A DNA stretch of 64,000 bases from Isoetes taiwanensis (taxonomy: Eukaryota; Streptophyta; Lycopodiopsida; Isoetales; Isoetaceae): the NCBI GenBank assembly GCA_021234155.1, contig JAJEKV010000011.1:3781069-3845068 (forward strand), read 5' to 3'. This document shows positions 11,749-21,539 of this stretch, one piece after another (position 1 is the first letter of the stretch; every line of letters begins with the position of its first letter). Made by a program: the position numbers and the translations under genes. The notes under the pieces were generated by a model, which worked only from the letters and a program-made list of their open reading frames with translations, had not been told where the DNA came from and did not search any database.

Positions 11749-12104
11749 GAAGAAGGCATCTACATTCATTCTAAAAGGGCTTTGTAGCTATCCCCTCTTC
11801 AAACTTGTTCAGGAGGGTGTCTATCTGCTATAAGGCTGTGTAATAGTTTACCTATAAATGGAAAATTCTTTATCCTTCAAAAAAAAAAAAAAAATGAAAT
11901 CTCCATGTTCAAGAAAAAGTCACTTGGTAGAAAAGAAATTGATGTCCTATCTAAAATCATTAGAACAATGACAATTGTCTTTAAAGCATAGGTGGTAGGA
12001 AAGAAAATGAAGTCTAGTCTAACGTCTTTAAAAAAAAACGACAATGGTCTTTAAAGAAAAGCTAGGTTCTAACTTGTTAAAGCCTTAATAACAAAAATGC
12101 CAAG

Positions 12105-12416
12105 TTTGAATCTTTCTCACTCGAAGACATGGGGTCTACTTTGAAAATGCATAAGTACTCCGAAACTACACCATGCCTTACAAGCAATTATGGTTTTATA
12201 AAAAATATGCCGATTATCCTGCTATTTGCATTCTCAGAAGGCCCAAGGAAAAAGTTCCTCTTCAATTTTCTTTATTTAGCCATCACAAATAACAAAGGAA
12301 AAGTATGTGAATATTCATAGGAGATTTTGATTTGGATGGCAAAAATAGATAACCTTCACAAATGGGCACAATACTTCTACGAGGAACTATCAGCGGCAGA
12401 GAAGAAAGAAGGTTGA
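12105..12416 (+). pseudogene. EF-hand family copy A, truncated
   Basis: ATG at 12336 opens MAKIDNLHKWAQYFYEELSA and stops at 12414 after 26 codons. This corresponds exactly to the N-terminus of the two intact family members. The following sequence jumps directly into the leader block of copy B, so the remainder of the gene is deleted. The upstream block 12105-12335 (with GAAGACATGGGGTCTAC and GCATAAGTACTC) is the conserved leader seen before every copy. Confidence 0.75.
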
Positions 12417-12596
12417 GTGCGTAAGTACTCAGAAACTACGCCATGACTTACAAGCAATTAAAGTCTTCAAGAAATATGCAAGGAAAAATCTTCTATTCAA
12501 TTTCCTGTATCTAGCCAGCTTGTCAAACAAAAGGAGAAGACTTGTGAGAAGCATCATAGGTAGATTTGGGTTGCTTTCTTTTTCGTAAGGAGGGAT

Positions 12597-13154
12597 ATGG
12601 CAAATATGTCAAAACTAGATGCCCTCCAGAAAAGGGCACAATATTTCTATGATGACCTTTCAGCGGCACAGAAGAAAGAGTGCAAATACCTGTTTGAGTC
12701 CTTGGATAAGAACAATGATGGTGGGATAACTAGGAATGAGCTCTACTCAGCTTTGGTAGGACAACATATGAGAGATCAAATTATGAGCTATTTTAACATC
12801 CTGGATAAGAACATAGATGAGATGTTGGATTTTGGGGAGTGTATTACACTCTACTTCATCATGAAGACCGAACGATTTTGCAAAGACTGCAAGTATGTTT
12901 TGTTCGACCCCAACGAGTGCGACCAGTGTCGCGCGAGGCCTCATGGGGGACTTTTATCTTATGGAAGTGGCTCATCTTCTGACAGCCCCCAAGCTGCAGT
13001 ACTGTATAATAGATCGTCCTCTAGCAGCTCTGAGGCTGTGATATTATATAATACCTCATCTTCTGGCGCCTCTAACGAATTGCTAGTATGGGGAGCCAAG
13101 TCTATTGCCACTAGCGTCCTTACTGCTATCTCTTCCCTTTGCACTATAATGTAA
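12597..13154 (+). CDS. EF-hand protein with CX2CX9CX2C module and C-terminal CTIM (copy B)
   Basis: 185 residues, starting at the ATG in the leader context shared by all copies. Residues about 21-60 hold EF-hand 1 with a canonical loop DKNNDGGITRNE. EF-hand 2 has DKNIDEMLDFGE, where Glu replaces the usual Gly at loop position 6. Directly after it comes FCKDCKYVLFDPNECDQCR, four cysteines spaced CX2CX9CX2C, like a small zinc ribbon. Then comes a Ser-rich linker with two to three ~15-residue repeats (S-S-S-x-S-x-x-A-V-x-x-YN), a hydrophobic stretch, and the last four residues CTIM, a possible CaaX prenylation box. A membrane-tethered calcium sensor is my inference. No intron is apparent in the coding part. 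I do not recognise a named family with this order. Confidence 0.8.
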   Translation: MANMSKLDALQKRAQYFYDDLSAAQKKECKYLFESLDKNNDGGITRNELYSALVGQHMRDQIMSYFNILDKNIDEMLDFGECITLYFIMKTERFCKDCKYVLFDPNECDQCRARPHGGLLSYGSGSSSDSPQAAVLYNRSSSSSSEAVILYNTSSSGASNELLVWGAKSIATSVLTAISSLCTIM

Positions 13155-13410
13155 CCATTGTTACTACAAGAGAATGATAGTTAAACATAGAATAAGCATC
13201 AAGATACACTTCATAAATCAGAGTACTGCACATGCTATCTGATCTGATGATCAACTTGATGTATATTTTCTATTGCATTGTTATCGGGTTAAGCATTAGA
13301 ACAAACTAGAAATGGTGCCCAGCATTACTGGGTATAAACTATGAATGGTAAATAATAGATTGATGCAATTGTTGAATTAATTCACGTTTATAAAATTACA
13401 TGATGAAAAT

Positions 13411-14632
13411 ATATGACCACTTTTTTTCTCTCCCCCCTTTTCTATTTTCCCATCATTACTTTTCCATACCTAATCACATTCCAACTTTTTCCAATTTTGT
13501 CATTTTCCTTTCCTTCCCTTTTTTTTACGCTTTTTTCTTCACTTGTTTTTCTTCTCTTTTATCCTATTTTTATTTCCCCTTTTTGTTTTTCGCTTTCCCC
13601 TTTATTTCCTCTTTTCTCATTTCCCGCTTTTTTACTTTTCCCTTTTTCTGTTTTTCCCTTCCCATTTTTTACCCTCGTCTTTCTACTTTCACGTTTCAAC
13701 TTTTCTTTTTGCCTCCCCTTTTTTGGTTGTTAAAGGCATGGTTGGTGGGACTTGCACCTACCCATGTCCTTTTTTCCTTTTGTCCTTCCCTTGCTCTGCA
13801 TTCTTATTTTCCTTTTTCCCTTTGTACTTTCATGTCCCCTTCCTCCCTCCCTGCTTTTCTTTTTTCCTATTTTCCCTTTCCCTTTTTCCTCTCCCATTTC
13901 CTTTTTAGCATTTTACCTTTTCTTTTCCCTTTTTCTATATGTCTCCCCTTTCTATTTTCACTTTTTTCTATTTTCCCTCCTTTTCCCCATCCCTTTTCTC
14001 TTTCCCCTTCCCATTTCTTTTATTTTCCCCATCCCTTTTTCACTTCTCTCTTTCCCCTTCAAAAACTTTTGAGCATTATTGGGCATAAGTTAGGAACTAA
14101 AAATTTCTTTTTTCACTTTTTTTGTTTTCCCCTTCCCTTTTTTTTCATCCCCTTTCTCCCGATTTTTTGTTCCTTTCTTCTTTTTCCTTTTCCCTTTCCC
14201 CTTTCCCCTTTCACATTTCCTTTTTCCGTTTTCTATTTTCTCCCTCCCCCCCCCCTTCGGTTTCTGTGTTACCTTTCCTTTTCTCCTTTTCCTTTTGCCC
14301 TTCCCTCCTCGTCCCTTTTTCTCATTCTTCTTTCCTTTTTTCCTTACACATTTCCATTTTTTCCTTTTCCATTTACCACTCCCCGGTATACCCTTTTATC
14401 CATTTTCTATTTTCTCTCCCCCATTTTTTCTCCTCCACTTTCACTTTTCACCTTTTTATTTTCTTTTCCCCTTTTTATTTTTTTCATTTTATTTTTCCTC
14501 CCCTTTCCTTTTCCCCTTTTCCCCTCCTCTTTTCATTTTCTCTCTTTCCCTCCTTCCCCTTCCCTTTTCCCTTTTCGGCTTCCCTTTTTTCCCTTTTCCT
14601 CCTTCCCCTTTCGCCCTTTTCCCCTTCTAAAA
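13411..14632. repeat. 1.2-kb polypyrimidine tract
   Basis: Almost pure C+T on the plus strand, in irregular CCCTTTT/TTTTCC words. Two short mixed-sequence islands interrupt it, at about 13727-13770 and 14060-14105. It gives long open frames of Phe/Pro/Ser/Leu in several phases, which is a composition artefact. Such tracts can form triplex structures. Confidence 0.85.
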
Positions 14633-14716
14633 CTTTTTGACCGTGGGATTGAAGCGAGTGAATCTTGACCATTGGATCAAAGCATACACACCATCTAATA
14701 GATTAAATCTTGGCCT

Positions 14717-15456
14717 CGATACAACTTAAGAGGTCTTTACTACTCAAGGTCTGACAAAGTATGAAGTTAAGATCCCTTGCTTAACTTAAACAATCCAGAC
14801 AAAGATTAGATGGCTGGCAAAATATTAAACAAGGCTTATTTCCCAGAAGCCACAATAGCACACAAGAAATAAAGCTTAGAAATAATCTTGGAATTCTATA
14901 TCAGCTCAACACATGAGCAAGATACAATGTTTCCACAACAAAATATGGAGCAGCCGTTATCCGCCCACCACAGCCTAAGGCAATTTCCATAGGATTTAGA
15001 ATGAAAAGGATCGATCAAGGCTTATTTTCCCTTCAGCTCTTGACCATCTGTTCTACAGCAGTACAAGCTCAGATGTACTCTGAAGCAATCGAAATTGGGG
15101 CTTGGATCCAATATCCAGCTTTACAAGAAATCAGCATCCGATGCTGGCAGAAGAATTCCCAAGTATTGTCTTGAGCTGGCTCAGATTTTTCTGCAGAGGA
15201 GGTCAGAATTGAAGCAACAGTGAGAAGCCGGATTGCTGGAGCCGAAATCAATAACAGAGATCTTCTCCCTTTGAAAGGCAAGTCGACGTCCCTATTTGTA
15301 GTCCGATCTGCCTTTTTGTTGCCTAAATCTGTCCTTGCTTCAAAAGGTGTTCGCTATTTTTGTGCCTCAGCCCGACCCAAGATGGCAGAGTGCGAAATGC
15401 TCGACGATGCCCTTTTTGTTAAAAATAGCTAGCCACTTCCCCGTGCCTGCTCTATA
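14717..15456 (-). repeat. 3' LTR of LTR-1, main part
   Basis: Closely matches 22586-23466 through about 700 bp, for example AAGAGGTCTTTACTACTCAAGG and the shared block around 15010-15180. The terminal T of TG is changed to C at 14717. Relative to the 5' LTR it lacks about 145 bp (after 15432). It is cut at 15456 by the insert, and its last bases reappear at 20794-20806. Confidence 0.85.
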
Positions 15457-15479
15457 GAATAATTTAAGGGCTAAACTTA

Positions 15480-15945
15480 GCTATTTGGCTATTTTTAGCA
15501 TATTTTCAAAAGAAAATGGCTAAAGTAAATGGAAAAAATTGGGAAAAAAAATAATAATTTTAGCTTAACTTTTTCGGGACTGCACCAACCCTGAAGCTCT
15601 TTAGCCAAATGCTAGAAAGTAAGAGAGTGAAATTTTGTATTGTTTAGCTAAACCATAGAAACTTTTAAAATGAATTTCGGGCTAGTTTAGCTAATATTAT
15701 TCTAGTTTATATGAAATATATGATTAATAGTTTAGTTTCTAGTATTATGAATTAATTTGCGTTAGACTTTGCTAGTTGGCATCATTTTAGAATGGTTTCA
15801 CAAAGAAAATGACTAAAATAAGTGGAATATATTGAAAAAAAATATAGTAATTTGGCTTAATATTTTCTATTGGCCACACCATAGAAATGTTTGGGATGAT
15901 GTTCGGGTTATTTTAGCTAAACGCTAGAAAGTATGAGAGGAACAA
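15480..15945. repeat. Subterminal AGCTAAA-rich repeats of the 5.3-kb insert
   Basis: Two imperfect copies of a ~300-bp unit. Each contains AAAGAAAATG(G/A)CTAAA, an A-run, a GGCTTAA/AGCTTAA word and a CTAGAAAGTA-GAGAG end (15615 and 15925). A third partial copy is at 20690-20790 on the same strand. Confidence 0.5.
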
Positions 15946-16848
15946 GGTGCTACGCACGACGGGTTGCCCTCTGGCGGAGTGTGTTTTCTTGTTTCTCATT
16001 TTGTATGTCCGACCTTTTTTAGTTTGGGCAGTTGCATTTGTTTTTTTGTTTTATTTTTTGTTTTATTTGTTTGCAATGGGAGCTATTGCTAATGGTCTTG
16101 CGCTTTACAATGGTCTAATTCCATATGTGACAACATTCTTTGTCTTTACAGATTATATGAGGGGTGCAAATGTAGTATCTTATAACAAGAATATGGAAAT
16201 TTAGACAGAATGTCAACAATTTAGACAGAATGTCAACAATCCCATTGAAACAGGGAATGTTAGGTCCAAAATCTTTCACAATGTTTACACGTTATTTCAC
16301 AAAACCTTAATAGACTATCTATACGCCTCAAAATAGTTACATTCAAGTTTGCAAAAATCCCCGTATTATCCCCGTGTTATCCCCATACTACAAACACCAT
16401 ACTACAGTCGGTGAGGTCAGATGTGTCCAGCCTCACAGTAGACTTTATTGTTAAATCCCTACGTGACATGCACATATACCTAGGATCTATCATGCTAGCT
16501 GAAACACCTAAAAGATACATGTTTGATAACTCTACCAAGTACTGGAACATAATCCTCCAACTTTGAGTCTCAAAATACGTCCTTTGACAATTCCACCCAA
16601 GTACTGGAACACACTACTCCAGCTTGAACTCCTCTATAAGCACTACTCTCACTGTTGATTCTCCCAAAGGCTCTACTTACTAATGTGTGCATACCATGCA
16701 TATGCATACATAGATATATTGTCCCATCACATTTTCCCCTTACGGTTATACCATAGATGCACCTTGTTGAGATGGTCTTCATTTTCATTTTGTTGAAGTG
16801 TTTGGTTGGTCCTCTTCATCATTGCCCTTGAATATAAATTCGTATTTG
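15946..16848. other. No gene recognised
   Basis: Contains a 20-bp direct duplication TTTAGACAGAATGTCAACAA at 16201-16240. Otherwise it is A/T-rich sequence with no domain or splice pattern I can support. Confidence 0.4.
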
Positions 16849-18895
16849 TCATCTATATCTTGTCCCAAATGCCTTTAGTTCATGACGTCCAAGCAGATCA
16901 ATAAGACGTGCATAATGATGGCCCATTTGTACAATACCATGGCATTCACTCATTAGAATAAAATGGAAACAACCACTATCAAGGAGGTATGCATGACGAC
17001 ATGCAGACAAAACTGATGTAAATGTTATTTCATCTGCATATGTTCCTTCCTGTAGCATCCTATTGTAAAGTAGAACTGCTTCTATGCCAGAGCCATGCTG
17101 CGCAAATCCTAAAATCATTGCGTTCCACGATAAGATATTCCTTGCGATCATTATGTCAAATAGGTTTTGGGCAACTTCCATCCTCCCACATTCACCATAC
17201 ATGTCAATTAATGTATTGTTCACTAAAACATTTACCATGTTCAAGTGCAGCAATTGCACCACATGCATTGACTATGTTAGAGAACGTAATTTTTTCGGTT
17301 TCACACATTCATGCTGCATTTCTTTGAACATAGCCAAAGCATTTGAAGATTGGCCATGCTGGGCATACCCAAAAATCATCACACTCCAAGAAACAACATC
17401 CTGAACAACCAACTTATTGATTACCTGTTGAGCATCCTTCAAATTCCCAGTCTTAGCATACATGTCAATTAAAGCATTTCCAACAAAGTTACTTAATTCG
17501 AAACAGCCTTTTTAAACATTTGCATGCATCCATCTGCCTTTTTCCAGAGATGCAGCAACATAATATATTCCGAGGATGCTGACAAAGTGAAGTTATCTGA
17601 TTTTACACCATCACGCTGCATTTTTGCAACAAAGCTAAGTGCATTCTTAACATCTTGTTGATTTGGAGATTCTGCAAACATCACATTCCATGATGCAAGA
17701 TCTGGTATAGGCATTTTCGAAAACACTTGAAAAGCAGCACTCATGTTCCCACATTTCGAATATATGTCAATCAGAGCACAGAGCAAAAACATATCGAGAT
17801 CATAACCACATCTCAAAATGTTTGAATGAACCCAATTCCCTTGCTCCAGAGATGCCATGCTGCTACAAGATCCCAGAAGACTGGGATAACTGATCGCACT
17901 TACTTCCACACCTTGCAGCTTCATTTGCTTGAACAGTTCAAGAGCCTCCTAATAAAAACACAGCTGTGTGTATTCCACAACCATTGCACTACAGGACATC
18001 ATCTTTTATGCAGCTATTATTAAATAATTCACATGCTTCTTCAATGCTTCCGCATTTGCAATACATATCAATGAGGGTGCTGAGTATTGAGACTTCTGAC
18101 AGTAACTTATTCTCAAGAAGAACATGAGCATGGATATATTTCCCCAGCTCCAGGGAGTGAATGTTGGCACAAGCATTTAAAATGCTGATAAAAGTAACCT
18201 TGTCTGCATCCACATTTAGCATATGCATTTGCTGAAAGAGTTTCAATGCCGTTTTTTCATATCCATTCTGAGCATATCCTGCAATCATAATACTCCATGA
18301 GACCATGCCTTGGAGAAGCATCTTACAAACACTTGATGAGCATCCTTTATACTTGCACACTTTGCATACATGTCAACTAGACTACTGTCTATAAAGGAAT
18401 CAGATGAACTTGTATACCTTATGATGATCGCATGAACTTGCTTGCCATATCCCAAAACAGTTAGGGCACCATATGCAGACAAAATTGTGATGAACATGAT
18501 TGCGTCTAGCTTCACAAGTTCATTTTGCATATTTATAAAAAGGTCAAGAGCTCTCTTGCCATATCCATATTGTACATATCCTGAAACAATAATATTCCAA
18601 GCTATAGCATCCAAAACTAGCAATGTTTCAAACCTCCGTTCAGCTTCCAGTATTGTTCCACATTTTGCATACATCCCAACAAGGCTACTACCCACAAACA
18701 CATCAAATGAAAGTAACATCTTTAAAACAATTGCAATGCATCCACTTCCCATATCCCAGGGCATCTTCCCCTGAACAAGCATTTAGAACCTTAACGAATG
18801 TAACATTGTCAAACTTTACATCTTGAAGTCGCATTTCAACAAAAAGCTTAAGAGCATTCCCCCCATTCTTGTGTCGTGTATATCCCTATTCTCTA
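16849..18895 (-). pseudogene. PLS-type pentatricopeptide-repeat protein remnant
   Basis: Minus-strand reading gives a chain of P, L and S type PPR motifs with the hallmark strings LVGMYAKCG, NIIVSGYVQYGYGKRALDLF, VTFISILNACA, LIDMYCKCGSIEEA, SWSVMIFGYAQHGQ and SWNAMILGFAQHG. It ends in an E-domain-like start (HYARLIDLLGRHE) that breaks off at 16849. PLS-class PPR proteins bind organellar RNA and many act in C-to-U editing. At least four frameshifts or stops (near 18290, 17990, 17500 and 17270) break the frame, and no DYW end is present. The first motif, GYTRHKNGGNALKLF, starts at about 18893 directly against the ankyrin part of the preceding fragment, in another frame. The gene is truncated at both ends. 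Confidence 0.85.
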
Positions 18896-19565
18896 AATAA
18901 CCCAAACAGGGAGCCATTAAATCTGCCTTGTCTGTGATGCTTGAAAGATCTGATGTTGATCCAAAACCCAACAAGTACTTTGCAATGTCAAGCTTTCCAG
19001 AGGCAGAAGCAGTATGAAGAATACTCTGACCTTCTAGAGAAGCAGTATGAAGAATACTCTGACCTTCTAGATCAACCTTGTTAACAGAACTCTGCCTCTT
19101 AAGAATTGATATGGTTTTTCTTAAATCACCTATTTTAACCACATGATGTAGCAGCATATTTCCAATGTATATGACCCTCAATTTTGTGGCTCGCACCAGT
19201 TCTTTGTTTGAACAGAACCATTGATTAAGGTTCTCTTTCTGAGCACTGCAATCATCTGCAGCGACTGCTAAAACTAGAAATTTATCATTGCCTCTTAGAA
19301 ACTGCAGTGGAATCTCTCTCTGAGGAGTAAGTAGTATTTGAATATGGATATGAGAACCTGCTGCTATAAATCCATCTGCAGGATTGACACATAATTTCTT
19401 TGGAGATGTTGTTTGGACCTTAAATGCCACTACTGAAGTGAGACACATATTTCTTAAACAGATTTTGGTGCCACATTTTTTACCCAGCTCAAATTCAATT
19501 TTCACCTCAGGCTCTGCAACTTCTAGCAGATTATCCATGAATAGATTCAAAATGAAGCAACGCAA
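18896..19565 (-). pseudogene. VAPYRIN-like fragment (MSP domain plus ankyrin repeat)
   Basis: Reads an MSP/VAP domain in about the first 120 residues (VEPEVKIEFELG-type start, then LRNMCLTSVVAFKVQTTSPK and VNPADGFIAAGSH). A linker with NQWFCSNKE and LRVIYIGNMLL follows, then ankyrin text (VNKVDLEGQSILHTA, ASGKLDIAKYLLGFG). MSP followed by ankyrin repeats is the architecture of VAPYRIN, needed for intracellular accommodation of arbuscular mycorrhizal fungi; full proteins have about eleven ankyrin repeats and some 500 residues. Only about one or two repeats remain here before the PPR text starts. A 33-bp tandem duplication at 19008-19073 repeats LEGQSILHTAS. The frame runs into the PPR region and stops at 18816. 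It is called a fragment, not a working gene. Confidence 0.75.
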
Positions 19566-20689
19566 ACTAACAAAGCATTCAAAGCCTTACAATTGGGGTA
19601 TGAAAAAGGGCCTGATGGCTTTTTCTTTACTATAAAATTGAAGCATCGTTAACAGAATTATATAGTTGCAAATCGATCCTCGCATCCGACAAGGACACCA
19701 TTCAGCACAATATTATCCTTGCAAGCCTGCTCCAAACACCTCTAATGGCAAACAATAGATCCAATACAAACGCCAATAAATGATAACAGTGCTTAAGATT
19801 TGATTATGCAACCTGATAGCTGGTAATTAATGAATTCTTTCCATGCATAGATAATATGTGCATCAAAATAGATTCAGCTCAAGAAATTAACCAATTTCTA
19901 ACATTCGATCCATGCAAATATCTCACATTACTGTTGTTGCTTGCATGAGTAGTTTGAATGTTGTGGCCTGGAGGTTTGGGGAGGAACACACCATCAGGTC
20001 TCCTGTTCCTTCGTTCCTTCTAACTCCATCTCTACAACTTGCAGCTAAAACTATTTATCCCTATTTAGGAGCCCCATATGATGAAAAATGTTCTATATAA
20101 TTTGTTTTCATCTCTCACTCATCTACTCTATGGCCATGCCTCTGCAATGCCTAGAGTCCATTGGGTTAAACTTGCTAAAACTAATCCAACAAGTTCTGTG
20201 TCTATGGGCATTCAGTCATGCTGCATCATAATGAAAAGTGATACTAAACTTGAATTAAGAGGAGCATCCAGCTTACGATCTAATAGTTCATCCAAATCTA
20301 AATCCTCTAAAACCCTCTAAATCTGACCCAAATCTATGCATTTGAGTTCTATTGCCTGTTCATAAAAAATTTCTCTGTCGTATTTTTGGATCCTATTTCT
20401 TTCTTCATCAAATCCGACTCTGCATTTGATTGGGAAGCTTCTTCAGTAAATCAAGTCCGCATTTATGTCTGAATGCCTACTTAATCTTCAGCTGATTGAA
20501 TCGGTTCTATTTCATTCCGGTTAGGCGGTTCCAACAGCACCAACCGGCAATAAGTCTGACCGCCAGTTTACTGGCAACAACCAGTTTTTAGCAGTCACGA
20601 GAATATTCTAGGCATATGCCAGAATATACCTGGATATCCCACAAACCCACATAAACAAGGGTTTGCCCCCCTAGGGGCAACCCAAAAAT
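19566..20689. other. No gene recognised
   Basis: This lies upstream of the VAPYRIN-like fragment in its reading direction and could hold its former promoter. Short open frames show no domain. A/T-rich with scattered TATA-like words. Nothing further can be supported. Confidence 0.4.
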
Positions 20690-20806
20690 GTGTAGAGTTT
20701 AGCTAAACCACAAAAAGTTTTGGGATTAATATCGAGCAAGTTTAGCTAAAGTCACTCTGGCTAATAAGAAATATGCGATTAGTAATTTATTCCCCTGCTC
20801 CATATC

Positions 20807-20825
20807 AATCCATCCCTTTTTAAAG
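20807..20825 (-). other. Polypurine tract of LTR-1
   Basis: On the minus strand TTTAAAAAGGGATGGAT directly precedes TGATATGGAGCAGG, which is the first part of the LTR. This is the expected plus-strand primer site. It marks the true end of the internal region and shows that the sequence between 15457 and 20793 was inserted later into the LTR. Confidence 0.65.
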
Positions 20826-21035
20826 AAGATTGTCTACGATCTTTCAAATACACTCTAATTGGGTCCATCCCTTCTCAAGATGATTGCTTCGCAATCAACA
20901 TGAATCTTGAAGTTTCTTAGACTTGCAAACGCAAGAAATATATTACTGTACTTCCACAATACTATATGTCTGTAGCACCTCCGCGTTTCCTTTCTCTACA
21001 AAACAATTGTATCTCCGCGATACAGATGCAATTTT

Positions 21036-21215
21036 TGACAGGCCTATTGTGTTGCAACCACAATTAACACTCTTCAAAAATATACATCATGCACTCTTGT
21101 TCAAGCCTATTGCACTGCAGAACAATTACTAATCTACCAAGAGGCATTTACAACTAGTGCACCATGTTCAGGCCTATTACGTTGCAGTCGTAATTACAGA
21201 TCTATCAAGGTACAC
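21036..21215. repeat. Three ~70-bp degenerate tandem repeats
   Basis: Units share (C)AGGCCTATT-NNN-TTGCAG/A followed by an AATTAC/AATTAA word, at about 21039, 21101 and 21172. They lie between the gag and the polypurine tract of LTR-1. Confidence 0.5.
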
Positions 21216-21296
21216 TTTACACTATAATAGTCTAATTTTTATTCCACATAAAAAGAAGAACATACAAATCTTACAAATCCTATTGTAAAGAAATGT

Positions 21297-21411
21297 AATT
21301 CCTATTAATTTTACCCCATAGTTCCAATTTGGAGCCATTTTCTCTCCTTGGTATTCCTATTAATTTCACCCCATAGTTCCAATTTGGAGCCATTTCCTCT
21401 CCTTGGTTATG
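21297..21411. repeat. 56-bp tandem duplication
   Basis: ATTCCTATTAATTT(T/C)ACCCC and GTTCCAATTTGGAGCCATTT occur twice in tandem with only two or three differences. Downstream of gag in LTR-1. Confidence 0.8.
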
Positions 21412-21539
21412 GCTCTTGATCGCTCCTCATCCTGGAAACTTACACTCTTCTTCCGCTCATGAGCAGCTTTTGAAGTCTCAGCTATATCCTCCACGAGTTT
21501 GGGAACTTCAATTGCATTTGCGTAACCTTTTGGGGTTCA

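Larger units (their letters stand above)
584..11890 (+). mobile_element. LINE-A, L1-like non-LTR retrotransposon, split by LINE-B
   Basis: The element is bounded by a 14-bp duplication, AAAATGAAATCTCC, at 570-583 and 11891-11904, and it ends in an A-run directly before the second copy. This is the signature of target-primed reverse transcription. It carries an ORF1 remnant, an endonuclease piece, a reverse transcriptase piece and a zf-RVT-like C-terminus. A second, opposite LINE (2266-8690) interrupts the endonuclease/RT linker, so LINE-A itself is only about 4.9 kb. ORF1 has no in-frame start and lacks its N-terminal part, which fits 5' truncation at insertion. Frameshifts and stops make it inactive. 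The flanks match the 5' flank of the EF-hand genes, so it landed in that tandem array. Confidence 0.9.
15457..20793. mobile_element. 5.3-kb insert with 11-bp TSD carrying gene fragments
   Basis: The LTR end text CCTGCTC(T/C)ATA is present on both sides (15446-15456 and 20794-20804, one mismatch), the duplication expected of a 9-11-bp TSD inserter such as a Mutator-like element. The termini are weakly inverted: GAATAATTTA at the left and GGAATAAATTA as the reverse complement of the right. Direct subterminal repeats occur at both ends (15640-15740 against 20690-20790, with GTTTAGCTAAACCA). No transposase is visible. The cargo is a VAPYRIN-like fragment and a PPR pseudogene on the minus strand. 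Superfamily assignment is inference. Confidence 0.6.

Noticed and set aside
13400-14668. 422-codon open frame rich in Phe, Pro, Ser and Leu, with further overlapping frames
   Set aside because: It follows directly from the polypyrimidine tract, where stop codons cannot form; no domain, start context or sensible protein.
15947-16204. Small hydrophobic protein (85 codons)
   Set aside because: T-rich stretch giving Phe/Leu; lies in the 5.3-kb insert and has no conserved features.
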